Shown: positions 1 to 6,932, counted from the stretch's first letter. The stretch: DNA of 11,119 bases from Chloroflexota bacterium (GCA_021796315.1 JAJYOH010000145.1:1-11119), one strand, 5' to 3'. Program-made: numbers and translations. Notes: generated by a model not told the origin, from the sequence alone.

Positions 1-406
1 GATTCCTGCTCTTGATTCCGCGAGTTTGCTCAAGTGGATTCCAATCATCGTTGAACAAAACAAGAACTCCGCGGCGAAATCTCTATCGGAAACAGCATTC
101 ATGCTGTTTTGCGAAACGCCTGCAAAGCCGAGCGATTTTGCTAACGCAATTCGATCAATAGAAAGTGGAGTTCCAGCAAGTGCACCAGAACCCAACGGCA
201 AAATTGAGACACGTTTGATTAAGTCAGCGAGGCGCTCGCGATCGCGTTGAAGCGGCCAAAAGTGACTCATCCACCAGTGCGCCAATAAAACAGGTTGTGC
301 GCGTTGTAGATGTGTGTAACCGGGCATGATAATTTCGCCAGCAAGTTCGGATTGCTGAATGATTGTAGATTGTAGATTGCGGACTGCAGAATCAAGAGCA
401 GGAATC
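1..406. repeat. 18-base perfect inverted repeat, arms 1-18 and 389-406
   Basis: Positions 1-18 are the exact reverse complement of positions 389-406. Both arms lie within argH. The internal arm encodes IPALDS on the minus strand, a normal part of the protein. The edge arm encodes the residues where ArgH similarity stops. Beyond the 18 bases the two copies diverge at once. An 18-base match is not expected by chance in a window of this size. A fold-back at a contig end is the simplest reading, and a genuine inverted duplication is the alternative. Confidence 0.8.
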
Positions 407-774
407 GTTTGCAACATCCATAATCGAAAATCAGTGGCGACTTGATCGTTGCGCGAGCGACCTGTGTGCAATTTGCCAGATGCAGCGCCGATTAACTCCA
501 TGAGGCGACGTTCAACCGCAGTGTGAATATCTTCGTCAGACGCAGCGAAGGCGAACTGTCCACTGGCGAATTCTTTTTTAACGTTAGCCAGCCCGAGGGC
601 GATCTGAGCGTGCTCTTCATCCGAAAGAATCTTGACTTGATGCAAAGCATTCGCCCACGCGAGACTTCCATCCACATCCTGACTCGCCACGCGCTTATCA
701 ATGGGCAACGAGGAGTTCAAATCCCAAGCCACAGCGTTGAGTTTTTGAGCGAAGCGTCCGCCCCAAAGAGTCAT
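1..774 (-). CDS. argH: Argininosuccinate lyase, N-terminal part (runs off the window start)
   Basis: This enzyme splits argininosuccinate into arginine and fumarate, the last step of arginine synthesis, in the cytoplasm. The 258 codons present begin MTLWGGRF, the usual ArgH opening. They carry the family blocks SDEDIHTAVERRL, HTGRSRNDQVATD, MPGYTHLQRAQPV, LPLGSGALAGTP and NAVSDRDF in the right order and spacing. The fumarase/aspartase superfamily loop (SSxMPQKxNP) would lie beyond the window edge. The ATG is preceded by AAAGGAG (780-786) with a 5-base gap, which fixes the start. It is the second gene after argG on the same strand, 42 bases downstream, so the two are probably co-transcribed. 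One oddity: after HLSKLAE the last five codons (SRAGI) do not fit the ArgH pattern (normally an acidic residue, then a hydrophobic stretch). These bases also match an inverted copy of positions 389-406, so the extreme edge may be an artefact or a break. Confidence 0.95.
   Translation of the reverse strand, partial: MTLWGGRFAQKLNAVAWDLNSSLPIDKRVASQDVDGSLAWANALHQVKILSDEEHAQIALGLANVKKEFASGQFAFAASDEDIHTAVERRLMELIGAASGKLHTGRSRNDQVATDFRLWMLQTIPALDSAVRNLQSTIIQQSELAGEIIMPGYTHLQRAQPVLLAHWWMSHFWPLQRDRERLADLIKRVSILPLGSGALAGTPLSIDRIALAKSLGFAGVSQNSMNAVSDRDFAAEFLFCSTMIGIHLSKLAESRAGI
361..388. repeat. Short heptad repeat inside argH
   Basis: Four successive 7-base units read gattgta, gattgta, gattgcg, gactgca; the first two are identical and the others drift. 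They sit in the coding sequence of argH (residues around AVRNLQSTII), directly beside the 389-406 arm of the inverted repeat. Compared with E. coli ArgH as I know it, the spacing between the flanking motifs RNDQVATD and MPGYTHLQ is unchanged, so the repeat has not lengthened the protein. Confidence 0.5.
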
Positions 775-786
775 AGGTGCTCCTTT

Positions 787-817
787 ATGTAGGTCACGTT
801 TAAAACGCGACCTACAT
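787..817 (-). repeat. Palindromic hairpin between argG and argH
   Basis: Arms 787-798 and 806-817 pair over 12 bases with one mismatch, which is a G-U wobble in the minus-strand RNA; the loop is 7 bases and AT-rich. The hairpin starts at the last base of the argG stop codon and ends just before the argH ribosome binding site. No T-run follows it on the minus strand, so it is unlikely to be a terminator. It may be a short mobile palindrome of the REP type, or an element affecting mRNA stability or argH translation. Confidence 0.7.
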
Positions 818-2088
818 TAATCACGTTTGAACCTTGAATAATCAGGCTTGGGCATGTCGAGACCAGAGACCGGCAAGCCATTGAGCGCGCGGACTTTCAG
901 ACTGAGACCGAAGAGTCGAATGAAACCTTCAGCATGACTCTGATCGTAAACATCTTCTTCGCCAAATGTAGCAAAGTCTTCTCGATAAAGACTGAACGAA
1001 GACTTGCGCCCTGCGGAAATGATGTTGCCTTTATAAAGTTTAAGCCGCACAGTGCCAGTAACAGGACCTTGCGTAGCGTTGACAAACGCGTCGATACTTT
1101 CGCGCAGAGGCGTGAACCACAATCCGTTGTAAGCAAGTTCGGAATATTTCACCGCGACCATTTCCTTGAAGTGCATCATCTCGCGATCAAGGATGAGCGA
1201 CTCGAGTTCGCGATGAGCAAATAACAAAATCGTTCCGCCGGGCGTTTCATAAACACCATGCGACTTCATGCCAACGAGTCGATTCTCGACGAGGTCAACG
1301 CGTCCAATGCCGTGCGCGCCGCCGATCGCATTGAGTCGCTCAACAATTTTTGCAGCTGAAAGTTTTTCACAGTTGACCGCAATCGGCGTGCCGCTTTGAA
1401 ATTCGATTTCAACATATTCTGGATCATCGGGCGCGTTCTCTGGCGATGTGCTGATTTGATACATCGACTCTTCCGGCTCATTCCACGGATCTTCGAGCAG
1501 ACCGCCTTCATGCGAGAGATGCCACAAATTTGAATCGCGGCTGTAAATGGATTTGATGGTCGCAGTCACCGGCACTTTATGTTTGGCGGCAAAAGCAATC
1601 GCATCTTCGCGCGAGCGGATTTCCCATTCGCGCCACGGAGCAATGATCTTTAGCCTTGGATCAAGCGCCATGACCGTGAGTTCAAACCGGACTTGATCGT
1701 TGCCTTTGCCAGTTGCACCATGAGCGACTGCGTCCGCACCGACTTGATGCGCTACATCCACAAGATGTTTTGCGATCAATGGCCGTGCAACGGATGTGCC
1801 CAACAAATATTTGTGTTCATACACCGCTCCAGCCTTCAGCATCGGGAAGAGATAATCGGATGCGAACTCTTCTTTCATGTCGTGAATAACGCATTGACTG
1901 GCTCCACTGTTAATAGCCTTCTGTTCAAGGCCGCGCAAGTCTTCATCGCCCTGTCCGATATTCGCGCAGAAGCAGACCACTTCACAGCCATAGTTTTCTT
2001 TCAACCACGGTACAATGACAGATGTATCAAGTCCGCCTGAATACGCGAGGACAACTTTCTTGACTTGCGGTTTTGATTTGTCTTTCAT
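817..2088 (-). CDS. argG: Argininosuccinate synthase
   Basis: The enzyme joins citrulline and aspartate with ATP, giving argininosuccinate, AMP and pyrophosphate; it is the penultimate step of arginine synthesis and is cytoplasmic. The 423-aa product has the N-type ATP pyrophosphatase P-loop AYSGGLDTS at residues 15-23, the conserved block [13 protein letters not shown] in the first half and [14 protein letters not shown] near the middle, all typical of ArgG. The length is slightly above the usual 400 or so residues, mainly through a short charged N-terminal extension. The start is supported by AAGGAG at 2095-2100, six bases before the ATG. argH follows 42 bases downstream on the same strand. 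Regulation is probably by the leader at 2233-2437, where a terminator stands between the promoter and this gene. There are no visible defects. Function is certain by family; operon structure is inferred. Confidence 0.97.
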   Translation of the reverse strand: MKDKSKPQVKKVVLAYSGGLDTSVIVPWLKENYGCEVVCFCANIGQGDEDLRGLEQKAINSGASQCVIHDMKEEFASDYLFPMLKAGAVYEHKYLLGTSVARPLIAKHLVDVAHQVGADAVAHGATGKGNDQVRFELTVMALDPRLKIIAPWREWEIRSREDAIAFAAKHKVPVTATIKSIYSRDSNLWHLSHEGGLLEDPWNEPEESMYQISTSPENAPDDPEYVEIEFQSGTPIAVNCEKLSAAKIVERLNAIGGAHGIGRVDLVENRLVGMKSHGVYETPGGTILLFAHRELESLILDREMMHFKEMVAVKYSELAYNGLWFTPLRESIDAFVNATQGPVTGTVRLKLYKGNIISAGRKSSFSLYREDFATFGEEDVYDQSHAEGFIRLFGLSLKVRALNGLPVSGLDMPKPDYSRFKRD

Positions 2089-2128
2089 TCACTACTCCTT
2101 GTGAAGATGACTCTCTTATTTCAAAAAA

Positions 2129-2220
2129 TTAAACACGAAGGGCACGAAGTTCATCAAGGGGAAGGAACAAACACAATTGGGCGCGGCTTCCTTCGTGCCC
2201 GTTGTATCCTTTGTGTTTAA
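2129..2220. repeat. Imperfect dyad repeat with cacgaag motifs
   Basis: The left arm (2129-2149) and right arm (2191-2220) are inverted copies. They share ttaaacac at the outer end and gggcacgaag at the inner end, with a longer spacer between these blocks in the right arm. The left arm itself holds two direct cacgaag copies. The dyad fills most of the 144 bases between the minus-strand terminator and argG, so it would form a large stem in the argG 5' untranslated RNA. It looks like a dispersed intergenic repeat rather than a gene-specific element; no coding function is seen. Confidence 0.6.
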
Positions 2221-2232
2221 AGACAAAAGAGC

Positions 2233-2266
2233 AAAATAAAAACAGCCCTCCGAGAAGGAGGGCTGT
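2233..2266 (-). terminator. Rho-independent terminator upstream of argG
   Basis: On the minus strand a perfect 10-base-pair stem (2266-2257 with 2251-2242, ACAGCCCTCC and its complement) encloses a 5-base TTCTC loop. It is followed by TTTTATTTT (2241-2233). The U-rich tail lies on the minus-strand side only, so it terminates leftward transcription. It sits about 140 bases downstream of the promoter region and 144 bases before argG, with no full-length gene upstream. This is the position of an attenuator terminator, or of the end of a small RNA. Confidence 0.88.
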
Positions 2267-2303
2267 CTTGGTTGACTTATACGTGTATCAGCGCACGTTA
2301 CGT

Positions 2304-2399
2304 TTACTGCTCCACCGTCAAAACCAGACAATCCCGACCTTCTCGAAGAGAAGTGGGCTTCGGACGACGGGAACGCGGCAACGCGAACAGGCTGAACAT
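2304..2399 (-). CDS. Putative 31-aa arginine-rich leader peptide
   Basis: A short ORF starts with the ATG at 2399-2397 and stops with TAA at 2306-2304. Its middle part reads LPRSRRPKPTSLREGR, giving five arginines in 31 residues, including Arg-Ser-Arg-Arg coded CGT TCC CGT CGT. A ribosome stalled at this cluster would sit close to segment 1 of the leader, favouring the antiterminator and read-through into argG. The frame is open further upstream to 2489, but the promoter at 2410-2437 lies inside that extension, so only the short form would be translated. No Shine-Dalgarno sequence precedes the ATG, and the predicted transcript starts only about three bases before it, so initiation would have to be leaderless. 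This could be a chance ORF in GC-rich structured RNA. Confidence 0.4.
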   Translation of the reverse strand: MFSLFALPRSRRPKPTSLREGRDCLVLTVEQ

Positions 2400-2409
2400 A
2401 TTGGGCGGT

Positions 2410-2437
2410 ATTCTACTACGAGTGTGAAATGTGTCAA
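2410..2437 (-). promoter_or_regulatory. Sigma70-type promoter of the argGH leader
   Basis: On the minus strand a perfect -35 TTGACA (2437-2432) and a -10 TAGAAT (2415-2410) are separated by 16 bases. The expected start is around 2402, an A. Reading leftward it leads into the structured leader, the terminator and then argG. No ArgR-like operator was recognised beside it. Confidence 0.75.
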
Positions 2438-2868
2438 TGGTTTTACAGTTAAATTTCGGTAAGAAAATATGCTGGTTGCCAATCTCCATCAGCCATCAGT
2501 GGCATTACAAGAATACGGCTCATCAGGGAATTATCATCAAAAATGCAATGGCACACGGTATTGGGAGTAATATAATATTTATAACAACGCGATCTGAACT
2601 GGAATCCGCTGCAAGCATACGTTTCGTCGAACTGTTTTTCTGGGAGTGGAACAGGAGGATCGGTGGGCAAAAAGAAAGGGGCCGTATTACATACTCGAGG
2701 ACAGAGCCAAATAGCTTCCTCATTCGAAACTACCATGTCCTTTGATCATTCTAACAAAGGACGATTGGTAGTTTATTTTTTAAATGCAAGAGGGTCGGGA
2801 AACCTCGAGTATAGCGCTTCACAAGCCAAGTCCAAGGCGGGGACGCGCCGGATCATATAGGCAGCCAA
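2438..2868. other. Divergent intergenic region with no recognised gene
   Basis: This stretch separates the leftward argGH promoter from the rightward kinase operon. Small open frames exist on both strands (for example 2431-2745 plus and 2449-2736 minus), but their translations show no recognisable domain, have poor start contexts and overlap each other. An AT-rich patch lies at about 2563-2583. A 10-base inverted repeat (2691-2700 with 2803-2812, centred on CTCGAG) is present but is compatible with chance. It probably carries the kinase promoter and a long 5' untranslated region. Confidence 0.5.
2548..2576 (+). promoter_or_regulatory. Possible promoter of the signalling operon
   Basis: A consensus -10 TATAAT at 2571-2576 has ATGGCA (four of six matches to TTGACA) at 2548-2553 with a 17-base spacer, on the strand of the kinase gene. 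The start would be near 2583, giving a 5' untranslated region of about 285 bases. The surrounding patch is AT-rich, so a chance match is possible. No better candidate was found closer to 2869. Confidence 0.35.
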
Positions 2869-5800
2869 ATGAAAAATATTCTCACTCCACAAAACTTTTT
2901 CCAACGTCATCCAGCAGAGTTTGTGTCTGCCACCAAATGGCTATTGATGCTTATCATCCTGGGCGGGATATTGCTCACAAGATTAGAGTCATACCTATTG
3001 TTCCACTCGATTGTTGAATTATTCAGCATTATTGTCGCTTTTGGGGTCTTCATTGTTGCGTGGAATTCCGATACATATGTAAAGAATAGTTACTTGCTCG
3101 TCATCGGCATTGGGTCGCTGTTCATCGCCGGGATCGACGCGCTGCACACATTGGCTTTCAAAGGAATGGGAGTATTTCCGAATCTTGACCACAATCTGGC
3201 TACCCAGCTTTGGTTGGCAGCCCGCTACCTTCAGGCGCTAACTTTTCTCATTGCGCCGCTCTTTATCCGCCGTAATGTCAAAAAATATCCAACCCTTGTT
3301 GTATTTGCATTCGTCACCGGCTTATTGCTGGCTTCTATATTTGCCTGGAAAATCTTCCCAACAGCCTATATAGAAGGCAGCGGGCTAACCCTATTCAAGA
3401 TCGTTAGCGAATACGTGATCATCGCCATCCTGATTGGTGCGATAGCAATTTTGTGGAAAATCCGATCTGAATTTGATTCGGCCGTTACAAAATGGCTGAT
3501 TGCTTCAATTATCGCTGCCATTGCCACTGAGTTCATGTTCACCTTATACACCACCACAACAGACGCTGCAAATCTCATCGGGCACATCTTCAAGATCATA
3601 GAATATTACTTGCTCTATCAGGCATTGGTGGAGATTGGCTTTAAAGTTCCATATGATTTAATCACCGAGAAAGTCAAGCTGGAGGAAGAACAACTAAAAG
3701 AGCTGGAAGCAGGAGTCACCAGCACTTTTGACGCAATCGCGGAACTGGTTTCAATTCATGACAAAGACTATAAACTGGTCAGAGTGAATAAGACTCTGGC
3801 AAACTTTTTTGGAAAAAAGCCGGAGGAGTTGATTGGGAAGACTTGTTACGAGGTATTTCACCACACGGACCGGCCCTGGCCGAATTGTCCGCATACCAGA
3901 GCTATGCAATCAGAACAGGCAGTGACGGAAGAAATAAAAGATCCACATCTTGGCTGTCCACTGATGGTCTCGGTCTCCCCCATCTTTGACCGATATGGCG
4001 ATTTCATTGCCAGCGTTCACATTGCAAAAGATATTACTGAACAGAAAAAAGTAGAAAAAGTATTAGAGGAACAATATTCTACACTTCACAGTATCCTCGA
4101 AAGCTCAAGCGCCTTAATATTTTCCGTGGACAGAGAATACCGATACACCAGCTTCAACAATGCTCATGCCGTGGTCATGAAGGCAATCTATGGAGCAGAG
4201 ATTCAACTCGGCCACAACCTGTTGGATTATATGACCGTCGTAGAAGATCGGGAAAAAGCAAGACAGAATCTGGATCGAGCATTGTCAGGAGAAGGACATA
4301 CGCAATTTTCATATTCTGGCGAAGAAAAGTTTTCACGACGGTACTTTGAGGTTACACATAACCCTATCCACATAGAGGATGGTACAGTCATTGGTGCGGC
4401 CGTATTTTCCCAGGATGTCACCGACCGAAAACGCGCTGAGGAAGCATTGCAAACCGCGAATGATTACAACAGAAGCCTGATCGAAGCAAGCCTTGATCCA
4501 CTGGTAACCATTGGTCCCGAAGGCACAATCACTGACGTAAATCACGCCACGGAAGAGGCCACAGGATGCAAACGCAATGAACTCATCAACACCGACTTCT
4601 GTGATTATTTTACCGATCCAGAAAAAGCCCGATCCGGATATCAACAAGTATTCAGGGAAGGAGCGGTCCGCGATTATCCGCTAGAGATTCGTCACCGAAA
4701 TGGGCACACACTTCCTGTACTGTACAATGCCACAGTCTATCGGGATGAGGGCGGAAATGTCATGGGCGTCTTCGCAGCGGCCCGTGACATCACCGAACTC
4801 AAGAGGGCAGAAGAGGCGCTTCGTGAAGCATCGCTTTACGCGCGCAGTCTGATTGAAGCCAGTCTCGATCCGTTGGCGACCATCAGCCCAGACGGCAAAA
4901 TCACCGATGTCAATCAGGCGACTGAAGCAATAACAGGCACATCGCGCGAAAGACTCACTGGCGATGATTTTTCAAACTATTTTACCGAGCCTGAAAAAGC
5001 CAGAGAAGGATATCAAAAAGTTCTGGCAGAAGGTCTGGTAAGAGATTATCCGCTGACGATCCGGCACGTATCGGGCAAAACAACGGATGTCCTGTACAAC
5101 GCCACAGTCTATAAAAATGAAGCGGGAGAAACGCAAGGTGTCTTTGCTGCGGCGCGTGATATCACCGAATCCAAGCGCGCGGAAGCAGAGGTCGCACGTT
5201 CGCTTGTGGCGGAGAAACGAGCGCGAGGAATTGCAGAAACTCTTCGTGAGGCAAATTTGTCACTGTCTCGCACGTTGAACCTGGATGATGTTTTACAAAA
5301 CCTTCTTCAATATCTGGAACGCCTTGTTCCATATGACAGCGCGAATGTGATGTTGTTTGAAAGCGATTTCAAAATGCGTATTGCTGCGATGCGTGGTTAT
5401 GAACGCTGGACTGATGATGATGTAACGCACGGAATCATATTTGATTTACGCGAACTTCCCCATTTGAATGAAGCAATCACCGGACGAAAAAGCATATTTG
5501 TCGCAAATACTTATAATCAACCCGGATGGATACGATATCCCGGCACGGAACATGTCGTCAATTGGCTTTGTATTCCCATCGTCGCGGGCAATCAGGTGAT
5601 CGGGTTATATTCCGTTGATAAATCAGAACCGGGATTCTTCACTGAGGAACACCGCGGCATGGCAGAGGCACTGGCCGGACAAGCGGCGGTGGCAATCCAA
5701 AACGCGCGCCTGCACGATCAAATCAAACGCGCTAATGCAGAACTGGAACAGCGCGTTATTGATCGTACAGCACAACTAGAAGCAGCCAACAAGGAACTGG

Positions 5801-6480
5801 AAGCATTTGCCTATTCTGTTTCGCATGACCTTCGAGCGCCATTGCGGCATATAGATGGCTTCATCGAATTACTGCAAAAGAACACACACATGATGCTTGA
5901 CGAAAAGAACCAGCATTATATGGCGGTCATTTCAGAATCCGCAAAAAAAATGGGAACGCTCATTGACGACCTGCTTTCCTTCTCGCGCATGGGCCGCAAC
6001 GAAATGGTCAAGACACAGATTAACCCCGGCGAATTGATTCAGGAGGTAATTCGCGAGTTCAAACCGGAGATAGAAGAAAGGGACATCAAATGGCATATCG
6101 CAAATATTCCCACCGTCACGGGCGACCGCGCCATGCTGAAGGTCGTGTTGGTCAACCTGATCTCGAACGCGTTGAAGTTCACGAGCCTGCGTCAGCAGGC
6201 AGAAATCGAAATCGGTTATATGGCTGAGCCAAAAGGAGAAACCGTAATTTTCGTGCGCGATAATGGAGTCGGATTTGACATGAACTATGCAAACAAACTT
6301 TTTGGAGTGTTTCAACGCCTTCATCGCGCAGAAGATTTTGAAGGCACAGGTATCGGACTTGCGAACGTTCGTCGCATCATCAGCCGGCACGGCGGCAGGA
6401 CTTGGGCGGAGGGCAAGGTAAACAATGGTGCTACGTTTTACTTTTCTCTCCCGCTGCCGAGAACAGGAAAATTATCATGA
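2869..6480 (+). CDS. Membrane hybrid-sensor histidine kinase, MASE3-PAS(4)-GAF-HisKA-HATPase
   Basis: A 1203-aa sensor kinase that should autophosphorylate on a histidine in response to an unknown signal and pass the phosphate to response regulators. Residues about 20-258 are a hydrophobic region with seven or eight membrane helices matching MASE3 (HSIVELFSIIVAFGVFIVAW, IDALHTLAFKGMGVF, NLATQLWLAARY). PAS domains follow at about 281-395, 400-523, 526-649 and 650-772, a GAF domain at about 797-947 and a coiled coil at 950-978. The HisKA H-box SVSHDLRAPLRHIDGF contains His986. The ATPase domain has the N-box VNLISNALKF (Asn1096, Asn1100), G1 DNGVGFD (1131-1137), F-box FGVFQRLH and G2 GTGIGLA (1159-1165). 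There is no REC domain, so it depends on separate regulators, two of which are the next genes. Its stop codon overlaps the following start (ATGA). PAS1 carries an unusual Cys/His cluster, and PAS3 and PAS4 are a tandem duplication. The ligand is unknown. The ATG at 2869 has only a weak ribosome binding site (AGG). Confidence 0.93.
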   Translation: MKNILTPQNFFQRHPAEFVSATKWLLMLIILGGILLTRLESYLLFHSIVELFSIIVAFGVFIVAWNSDTYVKNSYLLVIGIGSLFIAGIDALHTLAFKGMGVFPNLDHNLATQLWLAARYLQALTFLIAPLFIRRNVKKYPTLVVFAFVTGLLLASIFAWKIFPTAYIEGSGLTLFKIVSEYVIIAILIGAIAILWKIRSEFDSAVTKWLIASIIAAIATEFMFTLYTTTTDAANLIGHIFKIIEYYLLYQALVEIGFKVPYDLITEKVKLEEEQLKELEAGVTSTFDAIAELVSIHDKDYKLVRVNKTLANFFGKKPEELIGKTCYEVFHHTDRPWPNCPHTRAMQSEQAVTEEIKDPHLGCPLMVSVSPIFDRYGDFIASVHIAKDITEQKKVEKVLEEQYSTLHSILESSSALIFSVDREYRYTSFNNAHAVVMKAIYGAEIQLGHNLLDYMTVVEDREKARQNLDRALSGEGHTQFSYSGEEKFSRRYFEVTHNPIHIEDGTVIGAAVFSQDVTDRKRAEEALQTANDYNRSLIEASLDPLVTIGPEGTITDVNHATEEATGCKRNELINTDFCDYFTDPEKARSGYQQVFREGAVRDYPLEIRHRNGHTLPVLYNATVYRDEGGNVMGVFAAARDITELKRAEEALREASLYARSLIEASLDPLATISPDGKITDVNQATEAITGTSRERLTGDDFSNYFTEPEKAREGYQKVLAEGLVRDYPLTIRHVSGKTTDVLYNATVYKNEAGETQGVFAAARDITESKRAEAEVARSLVAEKRARGIAETLREANLSLSRTLNLDDVLQNLLQYLERLVPYDSANVMLFESDFKMRIAAMRGYERWTDDDVTHGIIFDLRELPHLNEAITGRKSIFVANTYNQPGWIRYPGTEHVVNWLCIPIVAGNQVIGLYSVDKSEPGFFTEEHRGMAEALAGQAAVAIQNARLHDQIKRANAELEQRVIDRTAQLEAANKELEAFAYSVSHDLRAPLRHIDGFIELLQKNTHMMLDEKNQHYMAVISESAKKMGTLIDDLLSFSRMGRNEMVKTQINPGELIQEVIREFKPEIEERDIKWHIANIPTVTGDRAMLKVVLVNLISNALKFTSLRQQAEIEIGYMAEPKGETVIFVRDNGVGFDMNYANKLFGVFQRLHRAEDFEGTGIGLANVRRIISRHGGRTWAEGKVNNGATFYFSLPLPRTGKLS
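4444..5187 (+). repeat. Tandem duplication of a PAS domain within the kinase gene
   Basis: Residues 526-649 and 650-773 of the kinase align without gaps over 124 positions. By hand count 83 are identical (about 67%). Both contain SLIEASLDPL, ITDVN, DYPL, VLYNATVY and GVFAAARDITE. This points to duplication of one PAS-plus-linker unit inside the gene. At the DNA level the copies have drifted, so it is not a very recent event. Confidence 0.9.
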
Positions 6481-6932
6481 ATCCACTCAAGCGTATTCTT
6501 CTGGCTGAAGATGATCCTCAGGACATCGAGCTGACTCTCGATGCGCTCAGTGAGCATAACCTTGCAAATGCTGTTGTTGTGGCACGCGATGGCGTTGAAG
6601 CTTTGGATTACCTGTACCGACGAGGGGCCTTCTCCGAACGCGGCAATGGTAACCCGGTCGTGATCCTGCTTGATCTCAAAATGCCCAAACTGGATGGCAT
6701 AGAGGTTCTGCAGAAAATCAAATCAGACGAAAAACTGCAAAATATACCGGTCGTCGTCCTGACATCCTCGCGCGAATCGCAGGATTTGGAGACATGTTAT
6801 CGTCTCGGCGTCAATGCCTACGTGGTGAAACCCGTCAAATTTGAAGACTTCGTCGAGGCTGTGAAAAACGTCGGCATATTCTGGGCGCTGATCAACGAAC
6901 CGCCGCCTGGAAGTGCCCCAAAGCAGTCATGA
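6477..6932 (+). CDS. Single-domain response regulator, Rcp1 type
   Basis: A 151-aa stand-alone receiver protein that should accept phosphate from the upstream kinase in the cytoplasm. It begins MNPLKRILLAEDDPQD, with the acidic pair Asp12/Asp13. The phosphoacceptor is Asp66 in VILLDLKMPKLDG, the switch Thr is Thr96 in VVVLTSS, and Lys118 lies in VVKPVKF, so all receiver residues are present. There is no output domain. The extended YLYRRGAF loop and the ending resemble regulators paired with phytochrome-like kinases (Rcp1 family), which matches the LRAPLRHIDGF type of H-box in its neighbour. The start is fixed by the ATGA overlap with the kinase stop and an AGGA sequence shortly upstream; an open frame running further upstream lies inside the kinase gene and is ignored. 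It probably relays to, or competes with, the REC domain of the downstream HD-GYP protein. Confidence 0.94.
   Translation: MNPLKRILLAEDDPQDIELTLDALSEHNLANAVVVARDGVEALDYLYRRGAFSERGNGNPVVILLDLKMPKLDGIEVLQKIKSDEKLQNIPVVVLTSSRESQDLETCYRLGVNAYVVKPVKFEDFVEAVKNVGIFWALINEPPPGSAPKQS

Larger units (their letters stand above)
2233..2402 (-). promoter_or_regulatory. Structured leader RNA, putative transcription attenuator of argGH
   Basis: The predicted transcript of about 170 nt runs from just after the promoter to the terminator. Three pairings can be read on the minus strand. Segment 1 (2353-2348, CTTCTC) pairs with segment 2 (2344-2339, GAGAAG). Segment 2 in extended form (2347-2338, TTCGAGAAGG) can pair instead over 10 bases, one of them a wobble, with segment 3 (2258-2249, CCTTCTCGGA), which is the core of the terminator. 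Segments 3 and 4 form the terminator itself. A further stem joins TGTCTGGTTTTGAC (2330-2317) with GTCAACCAAGACA (2276-2264). The 1:2 and 2:3 pairings are mutually exclusive, as in classical amino-acid attenuators. A small ORF rich in Arg codons overlaps segments 1 and 2. The pairings are seen; attenuation by arginine is inferred. It could instead be a stand-alone small RNA. Confidence 0.5.

Noticed and set aside
2304..2345. Resemblance of GGTTTTGACGG (minus strand) to the 5' end of tmRNA
   Set aside because: The transcript ends only about 90 bases later at the terminator, with no tRNA-like 3' domain or tag-peptide frame, so tmRNA is not supported.
2242..2402. T-box riboswitch controlling argG
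   Set aside because: Only a weak GGTGGA-like string is present; there is no clear T-box core, specifier-loop stem or antiterminator with the usual spacing. The leader ORF model fits better.
2431..2745. Open frames on both strands in the divergent intergenic region
   Set aside because: They overlap each other, have no good ribosome binding site and show no recognisable protein features.
2691..2812. 10-base inverted repeat atactcgagg / cctcgagtat
   Set aside because: Matching stops at 10 bases on both sides, the length is near chance expectation for the region, and the core CTCGAG is itself a palindrome.
2790..2868. Cyclic di-GMP riboswitch before the kinase (gggacg-like string at about 2838)
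   Set aside because: The characteristic paired core around that string (the upstream GCAAACC-type segment and the tetraloop/receptor arms) is absent; only a 4-base stem (ggcg/cgcc) is seen.
5932..6390. A 152-codon open frame on the minus strand opposite the kinase
   Set aside because: It is the antisense shadow of the HisKA/HATPase coding sequence; its translation shows no domain, while the plus strand carries intact kinase motifs.
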